Positions 23,416-37,110 are shown, counted from the stretch's first letter. The stretch: DNA of 64,000 bases from Ciborinia camelliae (GCA_025890175.1 JANPYM010000011.1:2178291-2242290); one strand, 5' to 3'. Notes: a model not told the origin generated them from the sequence alone. A program made the numbers and translations.

Positions 23416-24984
23416 GATACCGGTACGTACAGCTTGGAGTTCGATGGCCGCCGCTTAGGATTTAGTTTTGACGAAAGGAGAGAAAAATATGTCAGGAGGT
23501 GTCATTCATGATACCACACCCTTCTATAATGTGGTTCAATGGGTGATCTTCAGGAGTTGATGCAAAGGTGGAAACGTTGAAGAAGAAGGCTTAATTGAAG
23601 TAGACTTTTTATGTCTGTGGAGATAATATAATTGTCATATATTTCTCCCACAGAAAATCGCAAATAAATAAATCCCCCCTTTTTGGACAGATAAGAAGGT
23701 TCTTCACTTGTGTCTTGTCCACCCCGGGCACCCCATTTTCTTCTTCAACCTCGTTTTTGACAAGGGCAATACCGGAATACCATATGACTTGAGGTGTTTG
23801 AGTTTTTTCACAAACCTTAAAAAGTAGACCACCGGTGAGTCCCCGATGAGGCCCCGGTGTTTTCTTCATTACTCTCTTATATTATCTTTGATAATGTCCA
23901 TTGAAGTTGTGTATATTCTTCGGTAAAGTCCCGGCCAACGTGTTTCACTTCCCCGGATAAAAAGCTTACAACACGCGGTCGACAAGGTTGGAATTGGTAT
24001 TGTTTCTATCAATTCCAAGAAGTACTCCCAATTAGATTATGAGAAGTTTTTCGCCTCCGAACACGTGTTTCCCCTGATTTCTCTTTTTCTCCAAAAGATG
24101 TCTTCTTGTTTCGTTTTCGAGATTGGACTCATGGGAGAAATTAGATAGATGTAGGTACCGACCACCGACAGGTAGGATCCATAGTTTTCAGTATCATTAT
24201 CGTAAACTTGTAAGACATCAGACATGAGATTGAAAGTTCAATTCGAGCTTTGAAAGTCCAAGGACTCTGGAGTAAAGCTTAACCTTATCGAAATTCATAT
24301 AGATTATTGTTGAATTAATAATTAATAATTGCTCATTGCTAAGATAAAAGTTAGATATATTGTATGGATGAAGGCTGAAGTGAATTGAACATTTGTATTG
24401 TAACTTAACTTGAAGGCAATAAGATTTCATTCCATCATATATATGATATATATGATGATGTACATATTGGCATGTATCATGATGTATGTTGAAACTTGAC
24501 AACTACCGATAGCTGGGTGGGTTCAAGGTTGCCTCCTTCATGCCTTTCATGCTTAGGCGAGTACGTACGTACGTGAACTAGGATAGGTATTGAGCCTAGC
24601 CCGGTCTCTTAAATATCCCTAGCTAATAGCTACCGAGGTGCTAGGTAACCCTGAGTATATAGTAGATTAAAATGCCCTAGCGGCCGATTGACTTTTTCCT
24701 TCTCCCTTATGGTATCCAATCCTTTGCTTCACATTACCATTAAAATTCCGATCAATTTCTTATTTGAACAAGGAAGAAACATCATTTCAATTTCTTTCGG
24801 CCATTATTATTTACAAATAATCTATTTATTTGTAGAGTACAAATTATTTATAAATAATTTATAAATATTTTGAATTAGTATAAAAATTAATATAAAAATT
24901 ATCAATAATTTTAAAAAAAATAAACAAGATTTACAAAATTTATCAAAAATTTATAAAAAATCCACAATTTTATAAATAACCGAT
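23416..24984. other. Intergenic sequence upstream of the GPCR gene to the island edge
   Basis: Normal composition until about 24.8 kb, then a gradual fall to A/T. An 86-codon minus-strand ATG frame (23869-23609) has no recognisable features and lies where the receptor promoter and leader are expected, so it is not called as a gene. An (ACGT)n tract is at about 24562-24573 and a TATATATGATATATATGATG tract is near 24440. Confidence 0.5.
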
Positions 24985-25130
24985 TTACCTGCCCCGTATA
25001 GATTGTTTGCAAATTATTTGTATTTACTTTGTACGAAGCACGGGGTACTTATTGAGATTTAGCATTATTTGTTTTGTATGCGGATTATTTGCAAATAACC
25101 CGTTAGCTTCAATATCCGCCCTGTGGGGTT
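24985..25130 (-). mobile_element. Possible terminus of a hAT-like transposon
   Basis: The minus strand from about 25126 reads CAGGGCGGATATTGAAGC then GGGTTATTTGCAAATAATCC, resembling hAT terminal repeats (CAGGG start, GGGT shortly after). ATTATTTGCAAATAA-like motifs recur further left at 24810-24860 and 25010-25020. I could not find the opposite end or an 8-bp duplication, so this may be a fragment. Confidence 0.25.
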
Positions 25131-25940
25131 CTGTTGCGTAGTCTAGTAGATATAGTAAATAAGCATTAAACAAACAGCAAAATTTATAACACTATAATAA
25201 GAAAATTTCTAGAGGAATATAAATCAAGACCTTGTTATTTTTTATATATTTTTTTTGATGATTTTTAAGTAAAAAAACTGTATAAAATATAAAAATTATT
25301 TTTATAAATAAAGTTTTAATTTTTTATTATTAACAAATTATTTATTATATAAAATGAAATAATTAAATTATTAAGAAATGAATATTGCGTTTTTAAGAAT
25401 ATTAAAATATATAAAAATAATTGTTTATTATAATATTAGAAAAAAATATAATTGTTAAGCTTTTTTTAAAAAATTGAATAAAGATTTATGTTTTTTAAAT
25501 AAAAATTTAGATTATAATTTGATTTGAAAAATAGAGAAATGGGGTAATAGAACAAAATCAATAAAATTAAAAAAATAGAATATATTTAATTTATTAATAT
25601 TAAAATATTTTTTAAATTGAAAAAAAAAAGTTTATTTTTTTTAATATTAATAATTTTTTTTAGAAGTATTTAATATATTAAAAAGTTTTAAATTATATTT
25701 ATTATTTAATTATAAATTAATTATTTTATATTTATATCAAAATTATTTTATAAATATTATAATATTAACTTAATAATTGGTTAAAAGTTTTTTTGCAATT
25801 TTATAAATATTTTATTTATTTTTTCAAGTTAGATATTTATAATTATTTATATTTATCTTTTTTCGATTTTTTATATAATTCTTTTTATTTAATTTTAAAT
25901 AATATAATATTTTTATTTTAATAAAGATATTATTTTTATT
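25131..25940. other. A/T-rich DNA without identifiable content
   Basis: Heavily A/T, no long open frame, and no repeat partner recognised by eye. It probably is decayed repeat DNA. Confidence 0.4.
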
Positions 25941-27720
25941 TAAAAAGAAAATGTATTTCTTTAAAAAAATGAATTATGTAATTAAAAAAAAAATAATATT
26001 TTTATTTAAAAAATTAAAATATTTTTATTGGAAAAATTAAATTATTATTATTTAAAAAAAAGAATATTATTATTTAAAAAAAAGAATATTTTTATTTAAA
26101 AAAAGAATATTTTTATTTAAAAAAAGAAGTATTTTAATTAGAAAAAAGTATAATATTTTTATTTAAAAAAATATATATTATATTTATTTAAAAAAGTATA
26201 TTATTTTTATTTGAAAAAAAACAAATTATTTTTATTTGAAAAAATAAATTATTTTTATTAAAAAATATTTTTATTTAAAAGAATATAATATTTTGATTTT
26301 AAAAGAAAGATTATTTTTATTAAAAAATATAATATTTTAATTAAAAATAAGATAATATTTTTATTAAAAAAAAAGATTATTTTAATTAAAAATAATATAA
26401 TATTTTTATTTAAAAAAATATATATTATATTTATTTAAAAAAGCAAATTATTTTTATTTAAAAAAGCAAATTATTTTTATTTGAAAAAATAAATTATTTT
26501 TATTAAAAAAATAAATTATTGTTGTTAAAAAATATTTTTATTTAAAAGAATATAATATTTTTATTTTAAAAAATAAATTATTTTTATTAAAAAATATTTT
26601 TATTTAAAAGAATATAATATTTTTATTTTAAAAATGAAATTATATTTATTAAAAAAAATAAAATATATAATAAAAAAGAATATAATATTTTGATTTTAAA
26701 AGAAAGATTATTTTTATTAAAAAATATAATATTTTAATTCAAAATAAGATAATATTTTTATTAAAAAAAAAGATTATTTTAATTAAAAATAATATAATAT
26801 TTTTATTTAAAAAATTAAATTATTATTATTTAAAAAAAAGAATATTATTATTTAAAAAAAAGAATATTTTTATTTAAAAAAAGAATATTTTTATTTAAAA
26901 AAAGAAGTATTTTAATTAGAAAAAAGTATAATATTTTTATTTAAAAAAATATATATTATATTTATTTAAAAAAGTATATTATTTTTATTTGAAAAAAAAC
27001 AAATTATTTTTATTTGAAAAAATAAATTATTTTTATTAAAAAATATTTTTATTTAAAAGAATATAATATTTTGATTTTAAAAGAAAGATTATTTTTATTA
27101 AAAAATATAATATTTTAATTAAAAATAAGATAATATTTTTATTAAAAAAAAAGATTATTTTAATTAAAAATAATATAATATTTTTATTTAAAAAATTAAA
27201 TTATTTTAATTAGAAAAAATATAATATTTTTATTTAAAAAATTAAATTATTATTATTTAAAAAAAAGAATATTTTTATTTAAAAAAAAGTTATTTTAATT
27301 AGAAAAAAGTATAATATTTTTATTTAAAAAATTATATATTATATTTATTTAAAAAAGCAAATTATTTTTATTTGAAAAAAGTATAATATTTTTATTTGAA
27401 AAAATAAATTATTTTTATTAAGAAAATAAATTATTGTTATTAAAAAATATTTTTATTTAAAAGAATATAATATTTTTCTTTAAAAGAATATAATATTTTT
27501 ATTTAAAAAGAAAAATTATTCTTATTAAAAAATATAATATTTTAATTAAAAATAATATAATATTTTTATTAAAAAAATTAAATTATTATTATTTGAAAAA
27601 AAGAATATTTTTATTTAAAAAAAAGTTATTTCAATTAGAAAAAAGTATAATATTTTTATTTAAAAAGATATATATTATATTTATTTAAAAAAGCAAATTA
27701 TTTTTGTTGTATTTTAATTA
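25941..27720. repeat. A/T satellite-like array, first block
   Basis: Loosely tandem units of about 18-25 bases on the theme AATATTTTTATTTAAAAAA fill this block. Larger units are repeated within it: about 383 bp at 26036-26418 recurs at 26814-27196 (offset 778) with no difference that I noticed. No coding potential is seen. Confidence 0.75.
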
Positions 27721-27829
27721 AATATATAATATCTATCTTTTAATTAATTATATAATTTATTTATTTAATTAAATATATTAATTAATTAATTAAATAATTA
27801 ATAAATTATATATTTATTTAATTATACAG

Positions 27830-28056
27830 GGTATAATTAAATGTACGGTACGGTAGTATGAACTACGCGAATACGTGCCTAATACGATCATTTGAATCGT
27901 ATAGTGTTCTTTCAGAATTCGAAACGCCGCATTGGGAAAGGTTGATTCTTTATTCGATTTTCCATTGGAAAAAGCAATATAATAGGGCATTTCATTTTCG
28001 ATACTATAATTTTCAATCAATATAATTAATATAATTAATAAAATCAAAAATATCAT
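27830..28056. other. Islet of normal composition inside the A/T array
   Basis: About 190 bp of balanced sequence (27838-28010) sits within extreme A/T DNA. It is open on the plus strand from ATG 27858 (MNYANTCLIRSFES...) to a TAA near 28025, and on the minus strand for 80 codons from ATG 28054-28056. Neither product is recognisable. The plus reading looks slightly more protein-like. It may be a captured gene fragment or the conserved core of an otherwise decayed element. Confidence 0.4.
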
Positions 28057-29150
28057 TAATATAATACATTTATCTTTTATTTAATTAATTAATTGTAATT
28101 TAAAATCTAATTTACATTCCCTACACCATATATATATCTCTACATATATATAATATATAATCTATATAATTTATAATAATTATTAAAACAATTTATTATA
28201 TTTAATAATATTAATTGTATAAATTAAAAATATTAATTGTATAAATTAAAAATATTTATATATAAAATAAAATAAAAATAAAAATATTATTTATTATATA
28301 ATAATTATTGTAACAAAATTAAATACTTTTGTTTGTATATATATTAATACAGACTAAATATATTATATATTTATATCAAAATATTTTTATCTATACTTTT
28401 TTAATTAAAATATTATTAATATTAGAATAAATTTTATATTTATTATGATTAATTATTTTATTATTATATATATATATTTATTATTTTAAAATCAATTAAT
28501 AATAATATATTATATAAAAATATATTATATAAAAATATATTATATAAAAATATATTATATAAAAATATATTATATAAAAATATATTAAATAAAAATATAT
28601 TATTATCACATTAAGACTTTGATTTAATATAATAATTATATAATTAATCATATAATTATTATAATTATATAATTTATATTTATATTAAATAATATTTTTT
28701 TTCAATATAATTTTTTTATTAAATTGTATATCTACAATTTTATTTTTCTAATTTTATATAACATGTATAACAATTATATAAAAATATATTATATAATAAT
28801 ATATTATAAAATAAAATAAAATAAAAAATGGTAATCTTTAATATTATAATAAATTATAAAAAAAAAAGATTTAATTTAAAAAAATAATAATTTAAATATT
28901 TTTTAAATTTTATTTTAATTTTATAGTTTTATAATTTTAATAGAAATCTTAAATAATTTCTTATATAATATAAAGAAATTTATTATAATTTCAAATATTG
29001 AAATTATATTATAAATTATAAAAAAAAAAGAATTTTAATTTAAAAAAAGAATTATTTAAATATTATTTTTAACTTTATTTTATTTTATACCTTTAATAAT
29101 ATTTTATAATAATTTTTATTAATATTTTAAAATTTTAAATTAATATAAAT
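28057..29150. other. A/T-rich DNA with a 15-bp tandem array
   Basis: It includes about seven copies of AAAAATATATTATAT at 28505-28604. Nothing else is supportable. Confidence 0.6.
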
Positions 29151-32120
29151 AAAATAAAATATTATTATTTAAAAAAATATAATATATTTATTTAAAAAAT
29201 AAATTACTTTAATTAAAAACAATATAATATTATTATTTCAAAAAATATATATTTTTTTTAAAAAAATAAATTATATCAATAAAAAAATATAATATTTTTA
29301 TTTAATAAAATAAAATATTTTTATTTAAAAGAAATTATTTTAATAAAATCAAATTATTATTATTTTAAAATATTATATTTCTTTTGAAAAAATAATTATT
29401 TTTATTTTAAAAATTAAATTATTATAATTAAAATATTAAAATATTTTTAGTTAAAAAAATTTATTTTAATAAAAAGAAAATCAAATTATTTTAATTAAAA
29501 GAAATATAATATTTTTATTGGAAAAAAAAAATTTTATTTTAAAAATTAAATTATTATAATTAAAATATTAAAATATTTTTAGTTAAAAAAATTTATTTTA
29601 ATAAAAAGAAAATCAAATTATTTTAATTAAAAGAAATATAATATTTTTATTTTAAAAAATATTTTTATTTAAAAAGTTAAAATATTATAATTAAAAAATT
29701 AAAATATCTTTATTTAAAAAAATAAATTATATAATTAAAAAAATATAATATCTTTTTTCAAAAAAAAACATTTTAATTAATAATAATATAATATTTTTAT
29801 TTAAAAAAAATTTATTTAAAAAACTAAAATATTTTTATTAAAAAAATATAATATCTTTATTTAAAAAATAAATTATTATAATTAAAAAATTAAAATATCT
29901 CTATTTAAAAAAATATAATATTTCTATTTAAAAAATATAATATTATTATGAAAAAGAGATTATTTTAATTAAAGAAATATAATATTATTTAACAAATAAA
30001 TTATTTTCATTTAAAAAATTTAAAATATTTTTATTTAAAAAGATTTATTTTTTAAAAAAGAAAATCAAATTATTATTATTTAAAAAAAAAAATTTTTATT
30101 AAAAAGATAAATTGTTTAATTAAAAGAAATATAATATCTTTATTTTATAAATTAAATTATTATAATTAAAAAATTAAAAAATCTTTATTCAAAAAAATAT
30201 AATATTTTTATTCAAAAAAATAGATTATTCTTATTGAAAAATATTTTTATTTAAAATAATACATCATTTTTATTCAACAAAAATAAATTATTTGAATTAA
30301 AAAAAATAATAATATTTTTTTTTAAAAAAAAATATTAATGAAAAACAATATAATATTTTTATTCAAAAAAAAAATCTATTTAAAAAACTAAAATATTTTT
30401 ACTAAAAAAAAATATTATGTTTATTTAAAAAATAAATTATTTTTATTCAAAGAAAAAAAATTATTTTAATAAAAAAAGTTAAATTATTACTATTTAAAAA
30501 AAGAATATCTTTATTCGAAAAAATAAATTATTTTAATAAAAAAAGTTAAATTATTACTATTTAAAAAAAGAATATCTTTATTCGAAAAAATAAATTATTT
30601 TAATTAAAAAAAATATAATATTTTTATTTAAAAAATAATATTTTTATTTAAAAAAGATTTTTTATCAAAAAAATAAATTATCTTCATTTAAAAAAATATC
30701 TTTATTTAAAAAAAGAAACTATTTTAATTAAAAAAAATATAATATATTTATTAAAAAAATTAAAATATTTTTATTTGAAAAAATAAATTATTTTAATTAA
30801 AAAAAATATAATATTTTTATTTAAAAAAAGATTTTTTATCAAAAAAATAAATTATCTTCATTTAAAAAAATATCTTTATTTAAAAAAAGAAACTATTTTA
30901 ATTAAAAAAATATAATATATTTATTAAAAAATTAAAATATTTTTATTTGAAAAAATAAATTATTTTAATTAAAAAAAATATAATATTTTTATTTAAAAAA
31001 AGATTTTTTATTAAAAAAATAAATTATCTTCATTTAAAAAAATATCTTTATTTAAAAAAAAGAAACTATTTTAATTAAAAAAATATAATATATTTATTAA
31101 AAAATTAAAATATTTTTATTTGAAAAAATAAATTATTTTAATTAAAAAAAATATAATATTTTTATTTAAAAAAGATTTTTTATCAAAAAAATAAATTATC
31201 TTCATTTAAAAAAATATCTTTATTTAAAAAAAGAAACTATTTTAATTAAAAAAAATATAATATATTTATTAAAAAAATTAAAATATTTTTATTTGAAAAA
31301 ATAAATTATTTTAATTAAAAAAAATATAATATTTTTATTTAAAAAAGATTTTTTATTAAAAAAATAAATTATCTTCATTTAAAAAAATATCTTTATTTAA
31401 AAAAAGAAACTATTTTAATTAAAAAAATATAATATATTTATTAAAAAATTAAAATATTTTTATTTGAAAAAATAAATTATTTTAATTAAAAAAAATATAA
31501 TATTTTTATTTAAAAAAGATTTTTTATCAAAAAAATAAATTATCTTCATTTAAAAAAATATCTTTATTTAAAAAATTAAAATATTTTAATTAAAAAATAT
31601 TTTTATTTAAAAATATAAATTATTTTAATTAAAAATAATATAATATTTTTATTTATAAAATAAATTATTTTTATTCAAAAAACTTAAAATATTTTTATTT
31701 AAAAAAAACTTTATTTTAATTAAAAATAATATAATATTTTTATTTATAAAATAAATTATTTTTATTCAAAAAACTTAAAATATTTTTATTTAAAAAAAAC
31801 TTTATTTTAATAAAAAATATAATATTTTTATTTAAAAAAAATATTTTTATTAAATCAATATTTTATATTTATTTAAAAATAAATTATTTTTATTTAAAAA
31901 AAACTTTATTTTAATTAAAAATAATATAATATTTTTATTTATAAAATAAATTATTTTTATTCAAAAAACTTAAAATATTTTTATTTAAAAAAAACTTTAT
32001 TTTAATAAAAAATATAATATTTTTATTAAATAAATATTTTATATTTATTTAAAAATAAATTATTTTTATTTAAAAAAATATCTTTATTTAAAAAATTAAA
32101 TTATTTTAATTAAACAAATA
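29151..32120. repeat. A/T satellite-like array, second block, with higher-order repeats
   Basis: The theme of short T-rich and A-rich alternation continues. A unit of about 126 bp is doubled at about 29412-29650. A 64-bp unit is doubled at about 30476-30603. From about 30604 to 31590 a roughly 172-bp unit, marked by AAAAAGATTTTTTAT, occurs six times at 30655, 30829, 31001, 31173, 31346 and 31517 (spacings 174, 172, 172, 173, 171). A further unit containing AATAATATAATATTTTTATT repeats at about 31620-32100. Confidence 0.8.
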
Positions 32121-32172
32121 TAATATATTTATATTGATTTTATTTAAGGGGGAATAAAGCGTATAGAATTTC

Positions 32173-32308
32173 AATCTATATATATAATCTTTTTTGTTAT
32201 TTTTAAAAAATTATAAAGATTAATATTATATTAAAATGTTTAATATATTTTAATATATTTATATATTAATAATTTGTATAATTAGTTATATAATTATATT
32301 AATATTAA
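32173..32308. repeat. Dispersed 136-bp repeat, copy 1
   Basis: It matches 34847-35000 from TATATATATAATC to TTATATTAATATTA. The second copy has an extra segment of about 19 bp, a local duplication of TATAAAGATTAAT. The pair brackets the microsatellite and MITE block. Confidence 0.7.
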
Positions 32309-32404
32309 CAATTTTTTAGAAAAATAAAAAATTATATAAATTAATTCATTCCCTAGAAATTATGTAATATTTATTTTATTTATATTTATATATTTATATA
32401 ATTA

Positions 32405-32770
32405 TATATTTATTATATTTATTATATTTATTATATTTATTATATTTATTATATTTATTATATTTATTATATTTATTATATTTATTATATTTATTATATT
32501 TATTATATTTATTATATTTATTATATTTATTATATTTATTATATTTATTATATTTATTATATTTATTATATTTATTATATTTATTATATTTATTATATTT
32601 ATTATATTTATTATATTTATTATATTTATTATATTTATTATATTTATTATATTTATTATATTTATTATATTTATTATATTTATTATATTTATTATATTTA
32701 TTATATTTATTATATTTATTATATTTATTATATTTATTATATTTATTATATTTATTATATTTATTATATT
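32405..32770. repeat. 9-bp tandem array (TTTATTATA)n, about 40 copies
   Basis: Near-perfect repetition of a nonamer over about 365 bp. Confidence 0.95.
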
Positions 32771-33487
32771 TTTATATGATTTCTTTTTTATTTCAATTGT
32801 AATATTTATAATTATAAATATAAATATAAATTGAAATAAAGTTTTAAAATTAAAATATAAAATTAATAATATAAATTTAATAAAAAGATTTATATTGAAA
32901 TATTCGATTTGAAGATAGAAAATTATAAAAATTGAAGGTTTTTATAAGAATAAAATAAATTCGATTTTAAGAAAGAAAATAAAAAAATCGAAAAAATTGA
33001 AGAAAACAAAAATAAGATAAATTCGAGTTTATTATAAAATAAAATTATAGTATTATAGATTTGATTTTTTTGCAAAATGAAATTGTAGTTATTATTTAAT
33101 TTAAATAATATATAATAAATATAAAATTTAATTATAAATATTGTAAATATTATTTTTTATATTTTATTAATAATATATTATAATATATATTATAAATATA
33201 AAAAAATATATTTTTAATATTTTAAATAAAAATTAATATTTTATTTATTTAAAATTTAGATTTTTTAAATATATTTCTTAATTATAATAATATAAAATAT
33301 TTATTAATAATACAAATTTTGAATAATAAATATAATTAATTCTTTTTTTTTATTTCGATTTTATTTAATATAATTAATATTTTTATAATAATATAATTAT
33401 TATACATTATTTAATATTTATAATACTTTTAAATTTATAATATTATTAATTAATATTGATTTTGTTTAAAAAAGAAAATAAAGTATA
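32771..33487. other. A/T-rich spacer
   Basis: A/T-rich with some GAAGATAGAAAATTATAAAA-type purine tracts. I see no gene and no partner repeat. Confidence 0.5.
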
Positions 33488-33620
33488 CTAACCATTACGG
33501 AAAATAGATTTTCAGACTATATATTTGAAAAACTTTATATTTTGTTTTTCTATATAATTATTATATTATAAAAGATTTTTCAAATCAATAATCTGAAAAT
33601 CTATTTTCCGCGACGGCTAG
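33488..33620. mobile_element. 133-bp MITE with 30-bp terminal inverted repeats and TA duplication
   Basis: The left end is CTAACCATTACGGAAAATAG, continuing ATTTTCAGA. The right end is its reverse complement apart from four transition differences (CTAGCCGTCGCGGAAAATAG when inverted). TA flanks both sides (33486-33487 and 33621-33622). The interior is A/T-only and has no coding capacity. Size, TIR and TA target fit a Tc1/mariner-type MITE. Confidence 0.75.
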
Positions 33621-33787
33621 TATTATTATTAGTATTATTAGTATTATTAGTATTATTAGTATTATTAGTATTATTAGTATTATTAGTATTATTAGTATTA
33701 TTAGTATTATTAGTATTATTAGTATTATTAGTATTATTAGTATTATTAGTATTATTAGTATTATTAGTATTATTAGTATTATTAGTA
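33621..33787. repeat. 9-bp tandem array (TATTATTAG)n, about 18 copies
   Basis: A near-perfect nonamer array starting at the right TA flank of the MITE. Confidence 0.95.
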
Positions 33788-33837
33788 TAAAAATGATATT
33801 TAATTATTTAATTATTTACTTATTTATTTAATTATTT

Positions 33838-34095
<258 letters not shown>

Positions 34096-34110
34096 TATTT
34101 ATTATTTATA

Positions 34111-34680
34111 GGGGCAAGCCTCCAAACCCGATTTGTAAATTCGATATGTAGGCTAGATAGGTTTATAGGTTCGTAAATTCGTAGGTTTGTAGGTTTATAG
34201 GTTTGTAAGTTCGATAGGTTTAATTTGATAGATAGATTTGATTCAATAGATTTGATAAGTAGATTTATATGATTTAGTAGGTAGGTTTGTATATATATAG
34301 ATTTAATGATTTGTAGAGTAAATAGGTAGATAAATTTAATTAGATTTGATTAGGTTTGGTTAGATAAACTAGATAAATTAAATAAGTTAGATAGGTTAAA
34401 TAGGTTAAATAAGTTAGGTAGACTAGATAAATTAAATAAATTAGATAAATTAAGTAAGTTAGGTAGGTTAAATAAATTAGATAGGTTAAATAAATTAGAT
34501 AAATTAAATAAATTAAATAAATTGTAAATTAAATAAGTTAGATAAATTAAATAAATTAAGTAAATTAGATAGGTTAGGTCAATTAGATAAATTGTAGATT
34601 AAATAAGTTAGATAGATTAGATAGATTAGGTAAGTTAGATAAACTAAATAGATTAGATAAATAATTGAGATTTTTAATAA
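34111..34680. repeat. Degenerate minisatellite of TAGGTTTGTA and TAGATAAATTAAA themes
   Basis: It begins with TAGGTTCGTAAATTCGTAGG-like units and grades into TTAGATAAATTAAATAAG-like units of about 12-13 bases. On the plus strand C is nearly absent while G is frequent, unlike the neighbouring arrays. No gene is seen. Confidence 0.7.
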
Positions 34681-34846
34681 ATCAATTAAAAAATATAAAT
34701 TAATACTTTATAATTATTTAAAAGCGATTTTTAAAAATAATATATTTTTAGAAAATAATTTTTTTTATAGTATATATATTATATAATTATGATATAATAT
34801 ATGGTATTTTGAAATTAAATTTAATTTTTCAAATTTAGAAAACTTT

Positions 34847-35000
34847 AATTTATATATATAATCTTTTTTATTATTTTTAAAAAGTTATAAAGATTAATTT
34901 TTTATATAAAGATTAATATTATATTAAAATATTTAATATATTTTAATATATTTGTATATTAATAATTTGTATGGTTAATTATATAATTATATTAATATTA
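34847..35000. repeat. Dispersed repeat, copy 2
   Basis: Partner of 32173-32308 with a short internal duplication. Confidence 0.7.
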
Positions 35001-36350
35001 TATTAAAAAATTAAAATATTTTTAATTAAAAAAATAAATTATTTTTATTTAAAAAAAAAATTATTCTAATTAAAAAAATATAATATTATTTAAAAAATAA
35101 ATTATTTTTATTAAAAAATAATATTATTTAAAAAATAAATTATTTTTATTAAAAAATAAATTATTTTTATTAAAAAATAAATTATTTTTATTAAAAAATA
35201 ATATTATTTAAAAAATAATATTATTTAAAAAATAATATTATTTAAAAAATAATATTATTTAAAAAATAATATTATTTAAAAAATAATATTATTTAAAAAA
35301 TAATATTATTTAAAAAATAAATTATTTTTATTAAAAAATATTTGATACAATAAAAATATATAAAAAAAACAAAGTTTTTATTATATTATTTAAAATAATT
35401 ATATACTAATTATATTTGTATAGTTAATCTTAATATAACAATATTTTTATTTACAAAATAAATTATTTTTATTTAAAAAACTTAAAATATTTTTATTTAA
35501 AAAAATTTATTTTAATAAAAAGAAAATCAAATTATTATTATTTAAAAAAAATATTTTTATTTAAAAAAATAAATTATTTTAATTAAAAAAAATATAATAT
35601 TTTTATTTAAAAAAAAATTATTTCTATTTTAAAAAATATTTTTATTCGAAAAAATAAATTATTTTTATTAAAAAATAATTTTATTGAAAAAATATAATAT
35701 CTTTATTCAAAATAATACATCATTTTTATTTTAAAAAAAATAAATTATTTTAATTAAAGAAAATAATAATATCTTTTTTTAAAAAAAAATATATTATATA
35801 ATCAAAAAAATATAATATTTTTCTTTAAAAAAAACATTTTAATTAAAAACAATATAATATTTCTATTTAAAAAGAATTTATTTGAAAAACTAAAATATTT
35901 TTATTAAAAAAATATAATATCTTTATTTGAAAAATAAATTATCTTCATTTTAAAAAAGTAAATTTTCTTTATTTGAAAAAAGAATTATTTTAAATAGAAA
36001 AAATATAATATTTTTATTTCAAAAAATAAATTATTTTTATTTAAAAAAATAAATTATTTAATTAAAAAAAAAATATTTTTGTTTAAAAAATAAATTATCT
36101 GTATTTCGAAAAAAAATTACTTTTATTAAAAACAAAATAATATTTTTATTTTAAAATTAAAAATATTTTAATTAAAGATAATATAATATTTTAATTTAAA
36201 AAAATAAATTATTTTTATATCAAAAAAGTAAATTATCTTTATTTAAAAAAAGAGATTATTTTTATTTAAAAAAATAAATTATTTTTATTTAAAAAAATAA
36301 ATTTTTTTATTTAAAAAATAAATTATTTTTATTTAATAATAATAATTATT
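35001..36350. repeat. A/T satellite-like array, third block
   Basis: The same AATATTTTTATTTAAAAAA theme as at 26-32 kb. It includes about nine copies of a 16-bp unit ATAATATTATTTAAAA at about 35185-35320. Confidence 0.75.
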
Positions 36351-36909
36351 AATAATAAATTTTTTTTTTTAAAAAAAACGAAACTTTTATTATATTAATA
36401 TTTAGAATAATTATTTATTAATTATTTTTGTATATATAATAATTAATTATATTATTGTATTAATTAATTTAAAAAAGAATTATAAATTAAAAATTTAATA
36501 TATTATTAAATATAATATTTATATTATTTATAAATTTTTAAAATTAATAAATCTTTTTTATTTAAATAATTTTAAAATTTTAAAAATATTTTTTTTAATT
36601 TTTGAAATTAAATTATATAGAATATTATTAAATATTTTTATAAAAAAATAATCGGTTTAAATTCAAATTTTAATTATTTGAATATTTTTGATTTAGAGTT
36701 TAAAAGAATTTAATTAAATATAGTATTTATTGGTTTATTTTAGGGTAATGAATATATATATATATGATAATAGAGTGATTAATAATAGTAAATATAAAAT
36801 TTGTTATAATATTAATAATATTTTAATTAAAAAAATGTAAATGAAAGTATTTTAATATAAATGTATATTGTGTTTAGTTTATATTAGTATATATGTAGGC
36901 AAAAGTATA
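36351..36909. other. A/T-rich DNA left of copia element A
   Basis: No open frame. The 3' part (36720-36909) contains G but little C. It might hold part of an older LTR into which element A inserted. Confidence 0.3.
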
Positions 36910-37110
36910 TATTAGTTTGGTTACTTAGTGATAAATCATTATTAATCAATAATATATAATAAATAAATTATATTGTAAAGTATATTAGAATTGGATACAA
37001 AATATATAATCCTTATATGTATCCATTATACGGGCGGTATAGCTGTATGTGGCTAACATCATTACTAATAGAGTTATGTAATCGGAGGTTATATACTTTA
37101 AATTATAATA
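36910..37110 (-). repeat. 3' LTR of copia element A (201 bp)
   Basis: One of four LTRs of this family, all exactly 201 bp. The plus strand begins TATTAGTTTGGTTA and ends AATTATAATA, with a less mutated core at 37022-37090. Confidence 0.85.

Noticed and set aside
23609..23869. 86-codon minus-strand ATG frame upstream of the GPCR
   Set aside because: No recognisable domain, low-complexity edges, and a position within the likely promoter or leader.
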